The notes below the pieces were generated by a model. It was not told the origin of the DNA. It saw nothing but the letters and a program-made list of their open reading frames with translations, and searched no databases. Shown in pieces: positions 61,249 through 64,000 of a stretch of DNA of 64,000 nt. Source of the DNA: Pseudomonas simiae (GTDB lineage: Bacteria > Pseudomonadota > Gammaproteobacteria > Pseudomonadales > Pseudomonadaceae); assembly GCF_900111895.1 (NCBI RefSeq), contig NZ_FOKB01000009.1:62001-126000 (forward strand). The letters are read 5' to 3'. Every line of letters begins with the position of its first letter. Position 1 is the stretch's first letter. The translations under genes were made by a program, and so were the position numbers.

Positions 61249-61881
61249 ATGCTGCCCCGCGCCGAACAGAAGCAACAGACCCGCCTCGCCCTGATGGACG
61301 CAGCCCGCCATCTGATGGAGTGTGGCCGTGGGTTTGGCAGCCTGAGCCTGCGCGAAGTGGCAAAAACGGCTGGTATCGTGCCCACCGGTTTCTATCGGCA
61401 TTTTGCCGACATGGACCAATTGGGACTCGTGCTAGTGAGTGAAGTCGGCCAGACCTTCCGCGCCACGATCCGTCTGGTGCGCCACAACGAATTCGTGATG
61501 GGCGGCATTATCGATGCCTCCGTGCGGATCTTTCTCGACGTGGTCTCGGCCAACCGTTCGCAATTCCTGTTCCTGGCCCGCGAGCAATACGGCGGCTGCC
61601 TGGCGGTGCGCCAGGCGATCGGTGCATTGCGTGAAGACATCACCCGCGACCTGGCGGCCGACCTGACGCTCATGCCAAAACTGCAGCACCTGGATGCCGA
61701 AGGTCTGCATGTGATGGCCGACCTGATCGTCAAAAGTGTGTTCGCCACCCTTCCCGACATCATCGACCCACCGGCCCAGGCGCTGCCTGAACACCTCACG
61801 CCCCAGGCAAAAATCACCCAGCAATTGCGCTTTATCTTTATCGGCTTGAAGCACTGGCAGGGTTTGGGCAGCACCGAGTAA
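61249..61881 (+). CDS. desT: TetR-family fatty-acid desaturation regulator (DesT-type)
   Basis: A 210-residue TetR regulator. The helix-turn-helix is LSLREVAKTAGIVPTGFYRHFADMDQL, shown in parts (LSLREVAKTAGIV, GFYRHFADMDQLG); the core SQFLFLAREQYGGCLAVRQAIG matches DesT of P. aeruginosa closely. DesT senses the acyl-CoA saturation state and represses the desCB desaturase operon. As in PAO1 (PA4890) it lies just before ureE, but desCB are not adjacent here. ATG 61249. An imperfect GAGTGC...GTACTC dyad at 61210-61227 may be its own operator. Confidence 0.88.
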   Translation: MLPRAEQKQQTRLALMDAARHLMECGRGFGSLSLREVAKTAGIVPTGFYRHFADMDQLGLVLVSEVGQTFRATIRLVRHNEFVMGGIIDASVRIFLDVVSANRSQFLFLAREQYGGCLAVRQAIGALREDITRDLAADLTLMPKLQHLDAEGLHVMADLIVKSVFATLPDIIDPPAQALPEHLTPQAKITQQLRFIFIGLKHWQGLGSTE

Positions 61882-61886
61882 AGCCA

Positions 61887-62384
61887 TCACCCTGCCGTGT
61901 GGAAACGCTTGGCGGTGGTGTAATTCTTGTTCCAGTAGCTGTTGCTCAATGAGTCGATGCGGATGTGCTTGCCTGCGCGGGGTGAATGGATAAATTTGCC
62001 CTCGCCTATATAAAGGCCCACATGGCTGACTTGTCCGCCCCCATTTCCTTTGAAAAACACCGCATCACCCGCCTTGAGCGCATTGCGCCTGATAGTGGCT
62101 GCTGTTGACCGCTGCATGGCCGCAGTGGTGCGCGGTAACTGGATATTGGCTTCGGTCTTGAACAGATAGACCAGCAGGCTGCTGCAATCAAAACCCTGGT
62201 CCGCCGAGGTGCCACCCCACTTGTAAGGCGTACCCAGCAGTTCGTGGGCGCGGTCGACCACATCCTCGATAGACGCTTGCTTCAGCGAAGTGCTGAAGGA
62301 CGGATGGGACTTCAAATTCGCGGAAGCCGATGAAAGCGCGAGAGATAGGCTGACAATAACCAGGCAACAAAATGATTTGAACAT
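61887..62384 (-). CDS. NlpC/P60-family cell-wall hydrolase
   Basis: A 165-residue secreted peptidase. The signal peptide is CCLVIVSLSLALSSASA. The catalytic cysteine lies in GGTSADQGFDCSSLLVYLF, the first histidine in GGQVSHVGLYIGEGKF and the third residue in the FIHSPRAGKHI region, a complete NlpC/P60 set. Such enzymes cut peptide bonds in peptidoglycan stems. Length is normal for single-domain members (Spr/YafL-like). ATG 62384. Confidence 0.92.
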   Translation of the reverse strand: MFKSFCCLVIVSLSLALSSASANLKSHPSFSTSLKQASIEDVVDRAHELLGTPYKWGGTSADQGFDCSSLLVYLFKTEANIQLPRTTAAMQRSTAATIRRNALKAGDAVFFKGNGGGQVSHVGLYIGEGKFIHSPRAGKHIRIDSLSNSYWNKNYTTAKRFHTAG

Positions 62385-62516
62385 GATGAACGTCGCAGTG
62401 AATTAAACACGGCGCACAGCCTAATGATCTCGCAGGTAAGGTGATGAACGCCGATTCCCCATAACGTGTAGGGAAAATCCGAAAATGCCCATCACGCGTG
62501 CAACACGCAACATTGC

Positions 62517-62531
62517 GCACCACTTTGGCGC
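62517..62531 (+). promoter_or_regulatory. NtrC-like enhancer site upstream of ureE
   Basis: GCACCACTTTGGCGC matches the NtrC dyad GCACCA-N3-TGGTGC at all but one position. Its centre is about 110 bases before the start point expected from the -24/-12 element at 62609, the usual enhancer distance. Confidence 0.6.
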
Positions 62532-62608
62532 ACGTCGAGCATTTTTCCTCGCCCTGTTTAGTGGCATGCCGCGCTTGCCTACAGGCAATTCCTACTCCCC
62601 ATCGAGGT

Positions 62609-62624
62609 TGGCAAGCCCCTTGCT
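62609..62624 (+). promoter_or_regulatory. Sigma-54 (-24/-12) promoter for ureE-ureF-ureG
   Basis: TGGCAAGCCCCTTGCT: the GG and GC doublets are exactly 10 bases apart, and it fits TGGCAC-N5-TTGC with one mismatch. It is about 37 bases before the ureE ATG. Confidence 0.65.
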
Positions 62625-62660
62625 CTAGCTGCTTCATCGCTCATAGCTGGAAGCTTCCTG

Positions 62661-63161
62661 ATGCTGGTGATCCACCGCCGAATCGCCCCCCAAGCCCTCT
62701 GGGCCGCCGAGTTGCTGCTGAACTTCGAAGCCCGCAGCAAAAGCCGCCTGCGCTGTTTCAGTGCCGACGGTGAAGACGTCGGCCTTTTCCTGGAGCGCGG
62801 CCAGCCACCGCTGCACGATGGCGAATTCCTACAGGCCGAGGACGGACGAGTCGTACGCGTGTGCGCCCGGCCTGAACACCTGCTGCACGTCACCTGCAGC
62901 AGCGCATTTGAACTGACGCGTGCGGCGTATCACCTGGGTAACCGCCATGTGGCATTGCAGGTCGGCGATGGCTGGTTGCGCCTGCTCGATGACTATGTGC
63001 TCAAGGCCATGCTCGAACAACTGGGCGCGCAGACGGCAACCATCGAGGCGCCGTTCCAGCCGGAACATGGCGCCTACGGCGGCGGACACCACCACTCGCG
63101 CCATGGCGATGAAGATTTCAACTACCCGCCCAAGCTGCACCAGTTCGGCGTGCGTCTATGA
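62661..63161 (+). CDS. ureE: Urease accessory nickel metallochaperone UreE
   Basis: A 166-residue nickel-binding chaperone. The N-terminal peptide-binding part (LVIHRRIAPQALWAAELLLNFE) is followed by RCFSADGEDVGLFLERG and the metal domain (YHLGNRHVALQVGDGWLRLLDDYVL, shown in parts). The His-rich tail HGAYGGGHHHSRHGDED binds extra nickel. It delivers Ni to UreG. The ATG at 62661 has a weak ribosome-binding site (GGAAGC). It overlaps ureF by four bases. Confidence 0.96.
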   Translation: MLVIHRRIAPQALWAAELLLNFEARSKSRLRCFSADGEDVGLFLERGQPPLHDGEFLQAEDGRVVRVCARPEHLLHVTCSSAFELTRAAYHLGNRHVALQVGDGWLRLLDDYVLKAMLEQLGAQTATIEAPFQPEHGAYGGGHHHSRHGDEDFNYPPKLHQFGVRL

Positions 63162-63832
63162 ACCCAGCCTGGGCGCTGTTGCGTCTGGCCAGTCCGCAAT
63201 TGCCGATTGGCGGCTACAGCTATTCCCAGGGCCTGGAAATGGCGGTGGAGAACGGTCGCGTCAGCGATGCTGCCAGTGCGCGACGCTGGATCAGCGATCA
63301 GTTGCTGCTCAACCTGGCGCGCTTTGAAGCCCCGGTGTTGCTCGCCCACTGCCAAGCGGCGGTCGATGCTGACTGGCCGCGTCTGACCCAGCTGTGCGAG
63401 GCACATCGCGCCAGCCGTGAGACCCGCGAGCTGTATCAAGAGAGCCGGCAGATGGGCTACTCCCTGCAACAACTGCTCAACGGCCTGCCGGAACTGGATG
63501 AAGCCGCCCGTGCCGTCCTTCAAGCGTGCTCCGAACCGCATTTGGCGTTGGGCTGGGCCCTGGCCGCACGCGCCTGGCACATCAGCCCCGCCGATGCCCT
63601 CGCCGCCTGGCTGTGGAGCTGGCTGGAAAACCAATTGGCCGTGCTAATGAAAACCTTGCCCCTCGGCCAGCAAGCCGCCCAGCGCCTGACCAGCGAATTG
63701 CTGCCGTTGCTGCAACAAGCCCAGCAGGACGCCAGTCGCATCGACCCCCACCATTTCGGCAGCGCCGCGTTCGGCCTGTCCCTGGCATGCATGGCCCACG
63801 AGCGCCAGTACAGCCGCCTATTCCGTTCCTAG
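63158..63832 (+). CDS. ureF: Urease accessory protein UreF
   Basis: A 224-residue all-helical activator that acts with UreD and UreG as a gate for nickel insertion. Signatures: LLRLASPQLPIGGYSYSQGLEMAVE, in parts (SPQLPIGGYSYSQGLE), and the late SAAFGLSLACMAHERQYSRLFRS. Full length. It starts in the ATGA overlap with ureE and is followed after 13 bases by ureG. Confidence 0.96.
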   Translation: MNPAWALLRLASPQLPIGGYSYSQGLEMAVENGRVSDAASARRWISDQLLLNLARFEAPVLLAHCQAAVDADWPRLTQLCEAHRASRETRELYQESRQMGYSLQQLLNGLPELDEAARAVLQACSEPHLALGWALAARAWHISPADALAAWLWSWLENQLAVLMKTLPLGQQAAQRLTSELLPLLQQAQQDASRIDPHHFGSAAFGLSLACMAHERQYSRLFRS

Positions 63833-63845
63833 GAGAAAAGCACAT

Positions 63846-64000
63846 ATGAACACCCAACCTTTGCGTGTCGGTATCGGCGGCCCGGTGGGCTCCGGCAAGA
63901 CGGCCCTGACCCTGGCCTTGTGCCTCGCGCTGCGTGATCGCTACAACTTGGCGGTGGTCACCAACGACATCTACACCCGCGAAGATGCGGACTTCCTGGT
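63846..64000 (+). CDS. ureG: Urease accessory GTPase UreG (5' part, cut by window end)
   Basis: The first 51 codons of UreG. The P-loop GIGGPVGSGKTALTLALC is intact and LAVVTNDIYTREDADFL is the family G2-like motif. UreG hydrolyses GTP to transfer nickel into urease with UreDEF. ATG 63846 follows AGGAGAAA. The frame runs off the end of the window. Confidence 0.96.
   Translation, partial: MNTQPLRVGIGGPVGSGKTALTLALCLALRDRYNLAVVTNDIYTREDADFL

Overview
The window is chromosomal DNA from a fluorescent-group Pseudomonas (P. fluorescens-like). The base composition is GC-rich and no insertion sequence, phage, tRNA, rRNA or CRISPR array is visible. Intergenic gaps carry paired REP-type inverted repeats typical of this group. 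From memory, the gene order follows the P. aeruginosa PAO1 blocks PA4844-PA4893 and PA2903-PA2914. These identifications rest on reading the translated sequences; no database search was run.

Layout. 1-14.9 kb is a housekeeping block: the end of a chemoreceptor gene, aroQ-accB-accC, prmA, a zinc-ribbon/DUF3426 protein gene, dusB-fis, purH, purD, the hybrid sensor gene retS and a marC-family gene. 14.9-22.2 kb holds an orphan 259-residue protein gene and the oxygen-dependent cobalamin genes cobJ(cbiG fusion)-cobI-cobH-cobG, divergent from cobL-cobK. 22.4-27.4 kb is a copper-handling cluster: DUF2946, PCuAC chaperone, DUF2946, the OprC-type receptor and a PepSY membrane protein. 27.5-32.4 kb is a TonB receptor plus a complete FecCD-type ABC importer behind a Zur-like operator, so it is probably a zinc-regulated metal or metallophore importer. 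32.5-38.4 kb is one minus-strand gene for a 1964-residue protein built from nine tandem DUF4329-like units.

38.7-48.8 kb is the urea system: urtABCDE (high-affinity urea uptake), then ureD-ureA, two acetyltransferase genes, ureB and ureC. 48.8-51.3 kb is a divergent chaperone pair (CbpA J-protein and a YegD-type Hsp70). 51.4-62.4 kb is mixed: an AI-2E family membrane protein, PsiF, a divergent AraC regulator/EamA exporter pair, a lipase, a divergent azoreductase/LysR pair, a ferritin-like protein, AsmA, a small secreted repeat protein, a DesT-type regulator and an NlpC/P60 hydrolase. 62.7-64 kb is ureE-ureF-ureG, with ureG cut by the window end.

The urea genes form one functional unit although they are split by about 14 kb. 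UrtABCDE imports urea, UreABC hydrolyses it, and UreDEFG load nickel. Both transcription units (urtA and ureE) have a sigma-54 type -24/-12 element with an upstream NtrC-like dyad, so nitrogen limitation probably switches on both halves together.

The most unusual object is the giant DUF4329-repeat protein. Its units alternate between two subtypes (A-B-A-B-A-B-A-B-A). Only units 1 and 3 keep a full E / HSHP / SxxD set resembling a JAMM metallopeptidase site, and the protein ends in KDEL. It has no signal peptide and no recognisable secretion or immunity partner nearby.
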